64,000 nt of DNA. Origin: Inia geoffrensis. Taxonomy: Eukaryota; Chordata; Mammalia; Artiodactyla; Iniidae. The notes under the pieces are model-generated. The model was not told where the DNA came from, made no database searches, and saw nothing but the letters and a program-made list of their open reading frames with translations. Position 1 is the stretch's first letter; each line of letters begins with the position of its first letter. Shown piece by piece: positions 36,545 through 46,935 of this stretch. The stretch is taken from NCBI GenBank assembly GCA_036417435.1, contig CM070907.1:59628001-59692000 (forward strand), read 5' to 3'. A program made the position numbers and the translations under genes.

Positions 36545-36985
36545 AAATCAGGGGTCAGAGGACAAATCAAAGCCACCACCTGTTTTTAGATGACTTATGA
36601 GTTAATAATGGGTTTTATTGGGAATTCCCTGATGGTCCAGTGGTTAGGACTCAGCACTTTCACTGTCAGGGCCTGGGTTTAATCCCTGGTTGGGGAACTA
36701 AGATCCCACAAGCTACACAGCATGGCCAAAAAAAAAAAAAAAAAAAAAGTGATTAAAAATGGGTTTTACCTAAGTAGTTGAAAAATTCTAAATAAGAATA
36801 ACATTTTGATGAAATTATGACATTTTTTAATGTCAATAAATAAAGCTTTATTAGATAGCCAATTTGTTACATATTTTCTATGGCTGCTTTTACACTGAGA
36901 GTTTAGTCATTATGACAGATTGTCTGACCCTCAAATATTTCTCTTTGGTCTTTTACAGAAAATATTTATTAGTTATTCAGCGGTT
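36545..36985. mobile_element. hAT-like nonautonomous DNA transposon
   Basis: 'caggggtcagaggacaaatc' on the left, 'tcaataaataaagctttatt', 'tctatggctgcttttacact' and 'tcttttacagaaaatattta' on the right match a common old mammalian MER-type element of the hAT superfamily. It is interrupted by a CHR-1-type SINE. The exact subfamily is uncertain. Confidence 0.65.
36618..36752 (+). mobile_element. CHR-1-type SINE
   Basis: It begins TTGGGAATTCCCTGATGG with the tRNA-like 'tccagtggttaggactcagc' and a TTTAATCCCTGGTTGGGG B-box region, then a polyA run at 36728-36748. Target-site duplications TTAA(T/A)AATGGGTTTTA lie at 36602-36617 and 36753-36768, with one mismatch. This subtype is shared by ruminants and cetaceans and is older than the GGCTTCCCTGG type. 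Confidence 0.93.
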
Positions 36986-37534
36986 TAGAGATTCAGAAGC
37001 TAGACTAGAACAGCTCAATTTCAGATTGAATTGGGATGATCAAGCCCTCACAATATCTGCCTAATAAAGGAAAAAGAAAAATCTTTTGGGGAGTAGATGG
37101 TTGATCTTTCACTTCCCAGAAAACCTTGGCCTCTTTAAGCAAATTAATGTATTTCCTTCTAAATGACAATATTTTCATAACAGGGATTTTAGGCAACAGA
37201 AACCTGCATTAAGTCAAAAAGTACATTTTATCCCTAATCAAGGCCAGGCAGCTTATTTATCTAAGGGACTTATTTTCTGAGGTGTGAGATCTGCATTAGT
37301 AGGAAATATGCTTTATGCAGATGTGTTATTCTCCATGGGCAGGTCAAGTTTACTGCAAATATTGATGAAGATATGTTTGATAGAATTGAGCAGTCCTTTG
37401 AAAAATGTAAGGGAGATTTTATATATATATATATACACACTTTCTTAAATAAGAATACAAATGCTTATGAAGACCAAACTATTGTGTCTAACCAAATAAC
37501 AAATCATCAACTAAACTGAGAGGCTGTAAGACAT
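36986..37534. other. Unassigned sequence
   Basis: Includes a TA/CA microsatellite at about 37423-37440. No other feature recognised. Confidence 0.4.
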
Positions 37535-37640
37535 AACCTCAGTAGGTTTTTGACATTGCTGGTTTGTATCAAAATTACTTGGGGAGCTTGGGGAAAATGC
37601 AGAAACCATACCCCATAGAAGCTGAGAACAACTAATGCAT
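37535..37640 (+). mobile_element. MER5-like DNA transposon fragment
   Basis: 'gtatcaaaattacttgggga' and 'gcttggggaaaatgcagaaa' resemble the MER5A motif (cagaatcacctggggagctt...aaaatgcagattcc). Confidence 0.55.
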
Positions 37641-37860
37641 TCAAAGACTTTAGACACTGGATTCAGATGAGTCTGAATTCCAGCCTTGCCTGTGATTAAA
37701 TATATGGCTTTGGACCAATTTCTTAAAATCTCTGAACTGTATTTGTCAAAAGAACAAAGTTCTTGGCTTCCTTTGGAGCTACTGTGACGGTTAAATAAAA
37801 TTATATAAATGTATACTATAACACAGTACTTAGCACTTAATATATGTTTAATTTTTTTTT
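37641..37860 (+). mobile_element. MIR SINE
   Basis: Sense MIR: 'gagtctgaattccagccttg', 'caatttcttaaaatctctga', 'ggttaaataaaattatataa' and 'cacagtacttagcacttaat'. Confidence 0.75.
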
Positions 37861-38357
37861 CTTTTTACTTCCCCTTCCATGGACTAGAACCTATTTCCAC
37901 GTACCTTTAGCCCTATGATTATTTTAGTGAACCCTAACAGAAGTCTTGAATTGGTCAAGTCCCTGAACTAGCCACACAATTTTTTTTTTTTTTAACATCT
38001 TTATTGGGTTAAAATTGCTCTACAATGGTGTGTCAGTTTCTACTTTATAACAAAGTGAATCAGTTATATATATACAGATGTTCACATATTTCTTCCCTCT
38101 TGCGTCTCCCTCCTTCCTTCCCTCCCTATCCCACCCCTCCAGACAGTCACAAAGCACCAGGCTGATATCCCTGTGCCAAGCGGCTGCTTCCCATTAGCTA
38201 TCTACCTTACGTTTGTTAGTATATATATGTCCATGCCCCTCCCTCGCCCTATCACAGCTCACACCTCCCCCTCCCCATATCCTCAAGTCCGTTCTCCAGT
38301 AGGTCTGTGTCTTTATTCCGGTCTTACCTCTAGGTTCTTCATAACATTTTTTCCCCC

Positions 38358-41300
38358 TTAAATTCCATATATATGTGTTAGCATACGGTATTTGTCTTTC
38401 TCTTTCTGACTTACTTCACTCTGTATGACAGACTCGAGGTCTATCCACCTCATTACAAATAGCTCAATTTCGTTTCTTTTTAACGCTGAGTAATATTCCA
38501 ATGTGTATATGTGCCACATCTTCTTTATCCATTCATCTGACGATGGGCACTTAGGTTGTTTCCATCTCCGGGCTATTGTAAATAGAGCTGCGATGAACAT
38601 TTTGGTACATGCCTCTTTTTCAATTTTGGTTTTCTCAGGGTATATGCCCAGTAGTGGGATTGCTGGGTCATATGGTAGTTCTATTTTTAGTTTTTTAAGG
38701 AACCTCCAAACTGTTCTCCATAGTGGCTGAACCAATTCACATTCCCACCAGCAGTGCAACAGGGTTCCCTTTTGTACACACCCTCTCCAGCATTTATTGT
38801 TTCTCGATTTTTTGATGATGGCCATTCTAACTGGTGTGAGATGATATCTCATTGTAGTTTTGATTTGCATTTCTCTAATGATTAATGATGTTGAGCATTC
38901 TTTCATGTGTTTGTTGGCAGTCTGCATATCTTCTTTGGAGAAATGTCTATTTAGGTCTTCTGCCCATTTTTGGATTGGGTTGTTCGTTTTTGTTATTGAG
39001 CTGCATAAGCTGCTTGTAAATTTTGGAGATTAATCCTTTGTCGTTTGCTTCATTTGCAAATATTTTCTCCCATTCTGAGGGTTGTCTTTTAGTCTTGTTT
39101 ATGGTTTCCTTTGCTGTGCAAAAGCTTTGAAGTTTCATTAGGTCCCATTTATTTTTGTTTTTATTTCCATTGCTCTAGGAGGTGGGTCAAAAAGGATCTT
39201 GCTGTGATTTATGTCATAGAGTGTTGTGCCTATGTTTTCCTCTAAGAGTTTGATAGTTTCTGGCCTTACATTTAGGTCTTTAATCGATTTTGAGCTTATT
39301 TTTGTGTATGGTGTTAGGGAGTGACCTAAGCTCCTACTTTTACATGTAGCTGTCCAGTTTTCCCAGCACCACTTATTGAAGAGGCTGTCCTTTCTCCACT
39401 GTATATTCCTGCCACCCTTATCAAAGATAAGGTGTCCATATGTGCGTGGGTTTATCTCTTGGCTTTCTATTCTGTTCCATTGATCAATCGTTCTGTTTTT
39501 GTGCCAGTACCATACTGTCTTGATTACTGTAGCTTTGTAGTATAGTCTGAAGTCAGGGAGCCTGATTCCTCCAGCTCCGTTTTTCATTCTCAAGATTGCT
39601 TTGGCTATTCAGGATATTTGGTGTTACCATACAAATTGTGAAATTTTTTGTTCTACTTCTGTGAAAAATGCCAGTGGCAGTTTGATAGGGATTGCATTGA
39701 ATCTATAGATTGCTTTGGGTAGTAGAGTCATTTTCACAATGTTGATTCTTCCAGTGCAAGAACATGGTATATCCCTCCATCTATTTGTATCGTCTTTAAT
39801 TTCTTTCATCAGTGTCTTATAATTTTCTGCATACAGGTCTTTTGTCTCCTTAGGTAGGTTTATTCCTAGGTATTTTATTCTTTTTGTTGCAATGGTAAAT
39901 GGCAGTGTTTTCTTGATTTCACTTTCAGATTTTTCATCACTAGTATATAGGAATGCCAGAGATTTCTGTGCATTAATTTTGTATCCTGCTACTTTATCAA
40001 ATTCATTGATTAGCTCTAGTAGTTTTCTGGTAGCATCTTTAGGATTCTCTATGTATAGTATCATGTCATCTGCAAACAGTGACAGCTTTACTTCTTCTTT
40101 TCCAATTTGGATTCCTTTTATTTCCTTTTCTTCTCTGATTGCTGTGGCTAAAACTTCCAAAACTATGTTGAATAAGAGTGGTGAGAGTGGGCAACCCTGT
40201 CTTGTTCCCGATCCTAGTGGAAATGCTTTCAGTTTTTCGCCATTGAGGATGATGTTGGCTGTGGGTTTGTCATATATGGCCTTTATTATGTTGAGGAAAG
40301 GTCCCTCTATGCCTACTTTCTGTAGGGTTTTTATCATAAATGGGTGTTGAATTTTGTCAAAAGCTTTCTCTGCATCTATTGAGATGATCATATGGTTTTT
40401 CTCCTTCTATTTGTTAATATGGTTTATCACATTGATAGATTTGCGTATATTGAAGAATCCTTGCATTCCTGCAATAAACCCCACTTGATCATGGTGTATG
40501 ATCCTTTTAATGTGCTGTTGGATTCTGTTTGCTAGTATTTTGTTGAGGATTTTTGCATCTACGTTCATCAGTGATATTGGCCTGTAGTTTTCTTTCTTTG
40601 TGACAACCTTGTCTGGTTTTGGTATCAAGGTGATGGTGGCCTCGTAGAAGGAATTGGGGAATGTTCCTCCCTCTGCTATGTTTTGGAAGAGTTTGAGAAG
40701 GATAGGTGTTAGCTCTTCTCTAAATGTTTGATAGAATTCGGCTGTGAAGCCATCTGGTCCTGGGCTTTTGTTTGCTGGAAGATTTTTAATCACAGTTTCA
40801 ATTTCAGTGTTTGTGATTGGTCTGTTCATATTTTCTATTTCTTCCTGATTCAGTCTTGGTAGTTTGTGCATTTCTAAGAATGTGTCCATTTCTTCCAGGT
40901 TGTCCATTCTATTGGCATAGAGTTGCTTGTAGTAATCTCTCATGATCCTTTTTATTTCTGCAGTGTCAGTTGTTACTTCTCCTTTTTCATTTCTAATTCT
41001 ATTGATTTGAGTCTTCTCCCTTTTTTTCTTGATGAGTCTTGCTAATGGTTTATCTATTTTGTTTATCTTCTCAAAGAACCAACTTTTAGTTTTATTGATC
41101 TTTGCTATTGTTTCCTTCATTTCTTTTTCGTTTATTTCTGATCTGATTTTTATAATTTCTTTCCTTCTACTAAATTTGGGTTTTTTTTGTTCTTCTTTCT
41201 CTAATTGTTTTAGGTATAAGGTTAGGTTGTTTATTCGAGATGTTTCCTGCTTCTTAAGGTGGGCTTGTATTGCTATAAACTTCCCTCTTAGAACTGCTTT

Positions 41301-42170
41301 TGCAGCATCCCATAGGTTTTGGGTCGTTGTGTCTCCATTGTCATTTGTTTCTAGGTATTTTTTAATTTCCCCTTTGATTTCTTCAGTGATCACTTCATTA
41401 TTGAGTAATGTATTGTTTAGCCTCCATGTGTTTGTATTTTTTAGAGATCTTTTCCTGTAATTGATATCTAGTCTCATGGCGTTGTGGTCAGAAAAGATAC
41501 TTGAGACAATTTCAATTTTCTTAAATTTACCAAGGCTTGATTTGTGACCCAAGATATGATTTATCCTGGAGAATGTTGCATGAGCACTTGAGAAAAATGT
41601 GCATTCTGTTGTTTTTGGATGGAGTGTCCTATAGATATCAATTAAGTCCATCTTGTTTAACGTATCATTTAAAGCTTGTGTTTCCTTATTTATTTTCATT
41701 TTGGATGATCTGTCCATTGGTGAAAGTGGGGTGTTGAAGTCCCCTACTATGAATGTATTACTGTCGATTTCCCCTTTTATGGCTGTTAGTTTTTGCCTTA
41801 TGTATTGAGGTGCTCCTGTGTTAGGTGCATAAATATTTACAATTGTTATATCTTCTTCTTGGATCGATCCCTTGATCATTATGTAGTGTCCTTCTTTGTC
41901 TCTTGTAATGGTCTTTATTTTAAAGTCTATTTTGTCTGATATGAGAATTGCTACTCCAGCTTTCTTTTGGTTTCCATTTGCATGGAATATCTTTTTCCAT
42001 CCCCTTACTTTCAGTCTGTATGTGTCTCTAGGTCTGAAGTGGGTCTCTTGTAGACAGCATATATATGGGTCTTGTTTTTGTATCCATTCAGCCAATCTGT
42101 GTCTTTTGGTGGGAGCATTTAGTCCATTTACATTTAAGGTAATTATCGATATGTATGTTCCTATTCCCAT
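38358..42170 (-). pseudogene. L1 ORF2 (endonuclease/reverse transcriptase), copy B, nearly intact
   Basis: Spans 3813 nt, about 1271 codons, the usual ORF2p size (human about 1275). The start [18 protein letters not shown] is intact. Endonuclease landmarks are [17 protein letters not shown] and SDHNAM; the family's SRIDHIL reads SRINHIL, so the catalytic Asp is Asn. RT landmarks are [23 protein letters not shown] and FADDMILY. The C-terminal CX3CX7HX4C motif is complete ([18 protein letters not shown]). Lesions are a premature stop at about 40407, another at about 39624, a 4-bp deletion near 39150 and a compensating shift near 38940. The frame before the first and after the last lesion is the same. 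Inactive as it stands. Confidence 0.95.
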
Positions 42171-42228
42171 TTTCTAAATTGTTTTGGGTTCGTTGTTATA
42201 GGCCCGTTCCTTCTCTTGTGTTTCTTGT

Positions 42229-43132
42229 CTAGAGAAGTTCCTTTAGCAGTTGTTGTAAAGCTGGTTTGGTGGTGCTGAACTCTCTCAGCTTTTGCTTGTC
42301 TGTGAAGGTTTTAATTTCTCCATCAAATCTGAATGAGATCTTTGCTGGGTAGAGTAATCGTGGTTGCAGGCTTTTCTCCTTCATCACTTTCAGTATGTCC
42401 TGCCACTCCCTTCTGGCTTGCAGAGTTTCTGCTGAGAGATCAGCTGTTAGCCTTATGGGGATTCCCTTGTGTGTTATTTGTTTTTTTTCCCTTGTTGCTT
42501 TTAATATGCTTTCTTTGTATTTAATTTTTGAGAGTTTGATTAATATGTGTCTTGGCGTATTTCTCCTTGAGTTTATCCTGTTTGGGACTCTCTCTGCTTC
42601 CTGGACTTGGTTAACTATTTGCTTTCCCATATTAGGGAAGTTTTCAACTCTAATCTCTTCAAATATTTTCTCAGTCCCTTTCTTTTTCTCTTCATCCTCT
42701 GGAACCCCTATAATTCGAATGTTGGTGCATTTAATGTTGTCCCAGAGGTCTCTGAGACTGTCCTCAGTTCTTTTCATTCTTTTTTCTTTATTCTGCTCTG
42801 CAGTAGTTATTTCCACTATTTTATCTTCCAGGTCACTCATCCGTTCTTCTGCCTCAGTTATTCTGCTATTGATCCCATCTAGTGTATTTTTCATTTCAGT
42901 TATTGTGTTGTTCATCTCTGTTTGTTTGTTCTTTAGTTCTTCTAGATCTTTGTTAAACATTTCTTGCATCTTCTCCATCCCTGCCTCCATTCTATTTCTG
43001 AGATTCTGGATCATCTTTACTATCAATTCTGAATTCTTTTTCAGGTAGACTGCCTATTACCTCTTCATTTGTTAGGTCAGGTGCATTTTTATCTTGCTCC
43101 TTCATCTGCTGTGTGTTTTTCTGTCTTCTCAT
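42229..43132 (-). pseudogene. L1 ORF1 (RNA-binding protein), copy B, one frameshift
   Basis: The start ATG complement is at 43130-43132 (MRRQKNTQQ...) and the stop TAG at 42229-42231. The first ~35 codons are out of frame with the remaining 265 because of a small deletion near 43025. The rest reads as the normal layout: a heptad coiled coil (about 42990-42720, with LEELKNK and ITEAEERMSDLEDKI), an RRM (NIRIIGVPED) and a C-terminal domain (PRHILIKLSK, AETLQARREW, YPAKISFRFDG). ORF1p normally forms trimers that coat L1 RNA. About 300 codons in total, slightly short of the human 338. Confidence 0.92.
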
Positions 43133-43676
43133 TTTGCTTATCTTACTGTGTTTGGGGTCTCCTTTTTTTTTTTGCAGGCTGCAGGTTCGTAGTTCCCGTT
43201 GTTTTTGATGTCTGTCTCCAGTGGCTAAGGTTGGTCTAGTGGGTTGTGTATGCTTCCTGTTGGAGGGGACTAGTGCTTGTGTTCTGGTGGATGAGGCTGG
43301 ATCTTGTCTCTCTGGTGGGCAGGTCCACGTCTGGTGGTGTGTTTTGGGGTGTCTCTGGACTTATTATGATTTTAGGCAGCCTCTATGTTAATGGGTGGAG
43401 TTGTGTTTCTGTTTTGCTAGTTGTTTGGCATAGGTTGTCCCGCACTGTAGCTTGCTGGCCGTTGAGTGAAGCTGGGTGCTGGTGTTAAGTTGGAGATCCC
43501 TGGGAGATTTTCGCCGTTTGATATTATGTGGTGCTGGGAAATCTCTTGTGGACCAGTGTCCTGAAGTTGGCTCTCCCCCCTCAGAGGTAGAGTCCTGATT
43601 CCTGGCAGGAGCAGCAAGAACCTTTCAGCCACACAGCTCAGATTAAAAAGGAGAGAAAGTAGAGAGAATTAGTAGA

Positions 43677-43840
43677 AATAGGAAGATAGAAAGAAAGAAG
43701 GAAAGGAGGGAAGGAAGGACGGAAGGGAGGAAGGAGGGTTGGAAGGAAGGAAGAAAGAAAGAAGAAGGAAAGAAGGCCAGAAGGAAAGAAAGGAGGGAGG
43801 GAGGAAGGAAGGAAGGAAGGAAGGAAGGAAGGAAAAAGGA
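43677..43840. repeat. GGAA/GAAA-rich microsatellite
   Basis: Imperfect purine repeat ending in seven to eight uninterrupted GGAA units (about 43802-43835) within the copy B 5'UTR. Copies A and C have only short A-rich tracts at the matching place. Confidence 0.95.
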
Positions 43841-43930
43841 CAGAAAGTAGATACAGTAAAATAGAATGAAGTAAAGTATAATAGTTATTGAATTAAAACA
43901 TAATTAGGAGAAAAAAGAAAAAAAAAAAAA

Positions 43931-44380
43931 GGACGGATATAACCTTAGGACAAATGTTGAAAGCCACGCTATACAGACAAAATCTTACACTGAAGCTTAC
44001 ACATACACCCTCACGAAAAGAGGTAAAGGGGAAAAAATCATAAATCTTGCTTTCAAAGACCACCTCCTCCACTGGGGATGATTCGTTGTATAAAGGGGGG
44101 AAGGAAAGAAAGAAAGAGGGAAGGTAAAGTATAATAGAATTATTAAAATTAATTATTAAGAAAAAATTTTTTTTTCTTATAGAAAAAAAGGAAAAAAAAT
44201 AAAAAATAAAAAAAATGGTGGACGGATAGAACCCTAGGACAAATGGTGGAAGCAAAGCTATACAGACAAGATCTCAAAGAGAAGCGTACACATACACTTT
44301 CACAAAAAGAGGAAAAAGGGAAAAAAATCATAGATCTTGCATACGAAGTCCACCACCTCAATTTGGGATGAGTCACTGTC
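43931..44380. repeat. Tandem duplication of a ~160-bp block in the L1 5'UTR
   Basis: The block GGACGGATA...CTTAGGACAAATG... through TTGGGATGA occurs at 43931-44090 and again at 44220-44380, offset 289-290 bp and diverged. Copy A has a single version (about 20490-20650). Confidence 0.85.
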
Positions 44381-44850
44381 TATTCATGTATTCCACAGAA
44401 GCAGGGTACATCAAGCTGATTGTGGAGCTTTAATCCGCGGCTTCTGAGGCTGCTGGGAGAGATTTCCCTTTCACTTCTTTGTTTTCACAGCTCCCAGGGG
44501 CTCAGCTTTGGATTTGGCCCTGCCTCTGCGTGTAGGTCGCTGGAAGGCGTCTGTTTTTCACTCAGACAGGACAGGGTTAAAGGAGCCTCTGACTCGGGGG
44601 CTCTGGCGCCCACAGGCCGAGGGGAGAGAGGGGCACGGCATGCGGGGCAGGCCTGCGGCGGCAGAGGCCGGCGTGATGCTGCACCCGCCTGAGGCCCGCT
44701 GTGTGTTCTCCCTGGGAAGATGTCACTGGATCCTGGAAACCTGGCAGTGGCGGGCTGCGCAGGCTCCCCGGAAGAGGGGTGTGGATATTGACCTGTGCTC
44801 ATACACAGGTCCCTTGGTGGCGGCAGCAGCAGCCTTAGCGTCTCCCGCCC

Positions 44851-45050
44851 GTCTCTGGGGTCCACGCTTTTAGCCGCGGTTCGCGCCTGTCTCTGGGATC
44901 CGCGTTTTTAGCCGCGGCTCGCACCTGTCTCTGAGGTCCGTGCTTTTAGCCGCGGTTCGCGCCCGTTTCTGGGTTCCGCGCTTTTAGCCGCGGCTCGCGC
45001 CGGTCTCTGGGGACTGCGCTTTCAACCGTGGCTCGTGCTGGTCTCTGGAG
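44851..45050 (-). repeat. 38-bp CpG-rich monomer array in L1 promoter, 5.3 copies
   Basis: Units start at 44851, 44889, 44927, 44965 and 45003, each exactly 38 bp, with a partial sixth at 45041. Each begins G(T)(C/T)TCTGG and contains CTTTTAGCCGCGG followed by a (C/T)TCGCGCC-type end. Copies A and C have about one unit. The array sits in the distal 5'UTR, where promoter monomers occur in mouse L1. Confidence 0.93.
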
Positions 45051-45693
45051 TTCCTTAAAGCAGCGCTCTTAAACCCCTCTCCTCGCGCATCAGGAAACAA
45101 AGCGGGAAGGAAAAGTCTCTTGCCTCTTTGGCAGGTGCAGACTTTTCCCCGGACTCCCTCCCTGCTAGCCGTGGTGCACTACCCCCTTCAGGCTATGTTC
45201 AAGCCGCCAACCCCAGTCCTTTCCCTGTGCTCCGTCTGAAACCGAAACCCGAGCCTTAGCTCGCAGCCCCGCCCGCCCCGGCGGGTGAGCCGACAAGCCT
45301 CTCGGGCTGGTGAGTGCCGGTCGGCACCGATCCTCTATGCGGGAGTCTCTCCGCTTTCCCCTCCGCACCCCTGTTGCTGTGCTCTCCTCTGCGGCTCCGA
45401 AGCTCGCTCCTCCGCCTCTCGCAGTCTCCGCCCTTGAAGGGGCTTCCTAGTGTGTGGAGACTTTTCCTCCTTCACAGCTCCGTCCCACTGGTGCAGGTGC
45501 CGTCCCTATTCTTTTGTCTCTTTTTTCTTTTTTTCTTTTGCCCTACCCAGGTACGTGGGGAGTTTCTTGCCTTTTAGGAGGTCTGAGGTCTTTTGCCAGC
45601 CTTCAGTAGGTGTTCTGTAAGAGTTGTTCCACGTGTAGATGTATTTCTGGTGTATCTGTGTGGGGAGGAAAGTGATCTCCGCGTCTTACACTT

Positions 45694-45703
45694 CCGCCAT
45701 CTT
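45694..45703 (-). promoter_or_regulatory. YY1-like site at the L1 5' end
   Basis: The minus strand reads AAGATGGCGG about 13 nt from the element's 5' end and runs into GGAAGTG, an ETS-like core. Human L1 has a YY1 site at a similar position that sets the transcription start. Copy C has CAAGATGGCAG at the same place (57235-57244). Confidence 0.65.
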
Positions 45704-45730
45704 TCTAAAGTCTCCTCTAGCCACACAATT

Positions 45731-46259
45731 GGAAGCATAATGGAACCTCACAAAATGGATCTCAGATGCTAAAAAGAAAATTTCTGGGTTTGGACTCATC
45801 CAGGATGAAAAAAGACTCAGGACACAAGGGTACTCAAATGTACACAAATGTACTCAAAATTAGGGCCAACACAAGACCAGCACTTTGGTTCATAAGTTCT
45901 AAAAGTCTGAATAGCTGCCTGGAGGAACCAGAGTAATTGGAAGTAAATTTGACAGGGAGCTTGTGAAACAAGCTTTTTTTAGACAGGTGTGTTAAAGAAT
46001 CCCCTTTAAGAAGCAACTACCTTTATACTTATAGATTTCAGAATTTAACCAACATCTCTGACAGGTTCTGTGACTTGCAAAATCTATCCAGACCAAGAAA
46101 AGTTGCTGGACTTTTTCCTTTTCTTAATTGTACATTCTCATAATTTTACTCTTAAATGATAGCAATATTTTTATAAAATTCAACGAAACAGCCTATAGCT
46201 CTAGGAAAATCATGGAAGACAAAAAAGATTATAAAATAAAATATAAAAATACAATGAAT
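45731..46259. other. Unassigned sequence
   Basis: Starts with the second copy of the L1 target-site duplication. No gene or repeat recognised. Confidence 0.4.
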
Positions 46260-46450
46260 TATTATTTGTGCAGAGCAATCAAATTCACAGAGCACTTTGC
46301 ATATTTAAAATCTATCTCTTGGAAAGTATACAGTAGCCCCATCATTGTCATAATTTATATTTTAAGTAAGGAGACAAACATAGAGAAGTTGAGGAAATTG
46401 ACAAACTAGTAAGTGACAACTAGAATTCAAACGAAATCTAATTAATTCAG
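46260..46450 (-). mobile_element. MIR SINE
   Basis: Antisense MIR: 'agagcactttgcatatttaa', then a taagtaaggagacaaacata segment, agagaagttgaggaaattga and 'taagtgacaactagaattca'. Confidence 0.65.
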
Positions 46451-46469
46451 ACTTTGGGCTCTTTATCCA

Positions 46470-46720
46470 TTTAACAATTAATTCAAGAAATTTTTACTGA
46501 TATTTTACTATGTGCCAGGTTTTATGCTGGGTGCTTGGTATATACAAATAAAAAAGACATAGTCCTGCTTTTCAAAGAACTCATATTTTAATATGGGGAT
46601 AGAGTTGAAAACAAAGAATTCCAATAATGTATGACAGTTTAAATGAAAGATTAGATAATTGAGAAATGAGATAAATTAAATGAAAAAAAGATTAACTTAG
46701 AATATCAGGCAAAAGCAAGA
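46470..46720 (-). mobile_element. L2 LINE 3' end
   Basis: 'tgatattttactatgtgcca', 'ggttttatgctgggtgcttg' and 'agtcctgcttttcaaagaac', then tcatattttaatatggggat are the reverse complement of the L2 3' end, in consensus order. Confidence 0.7.
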
Positions 46721-46744
46721 ATATTTTTTATAAAGGATGTTTAA

Positions 46745-46935
46745 TATGGTATAGAGTTCTTCATAGGTATTAATGCATGTAATGCTAATTATATCCTACA
46801 AATTAGGGACTCTTTATCCCATTTTTATAAATGATCCAACTAAGGTTCAGAGCAGTGATAGCAAGCCCATGTTTATACAGCTAGTAAGGAATAGGGACCA
46901 AATCTGTTGGTCTCCAAAGCTCCATCTCATAACCA
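46745..46935 (-). mobile_element. MIR SINE
   Basis: Antisense MIR: 'tttatcccatttttataaat', gatccaactaaggttcagag, 'acagctagtaaggaataggg' and 'ctgttggtctccaaagctcc'. Confidence 0.75.

Larger units (their letters stand above)
37982..45716 (-). mobile_element. L1 copy B: full-length cetacean L1
   Basis: A 7735-bp insertion with a perfect 14-bp target-site duplication CTAGCCACACAATT at 37968-37981 and 45717-45730. The order on the minus strand is 5'UTR (43133-45716), ORF1 (42229-43132), 58-nt spacer, ORF2 (38358-42170), 3'UTR and polyA (T-run at 37982-37994). The distal 5'UTR keeps many CpGs, and the flanking duplication is undamaged. It is therefore probably the youngest L1 in the window. No SINE has entered it. 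Confidence 0.97.
43133..45716 (-). promoter_or_regulatory. L1 copy B 5'UTR / internal promoter
   Basis: 2.58 kb upstream of ORF1. From ORF1 outward it has a TG-rich part, a GGAA-rich microsatellite (43677-43840), a duplicated A-rich block (43931-44380), a CpG-rich part (about 44480-45480) with a 38-bp tandem array, and a terminal segment with a YY1-like site. L1 5'UTRs carry internal RNA polymerase II promoters. The undecayed CpGs suggest recent insertion or germline hypomethylation. Confidence 0.85.

Noticed and set aside
42395..43048. 217-codon + frame rich in Leu, Ser and Phe, resembling a membrane protein
   Set aside because: It is the exact antisense of L1 ORF1. Coiled-coil Glu/Lys codons read backwards give Leu/Phe/Ser. 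The same shadow occurs opposite copies A and C.
44851..45050. 38-bp array as a CRISPR array
   Set aside because: Units are directly adjacent without spacers and lie in an L1 promoter of a mammalian genome.
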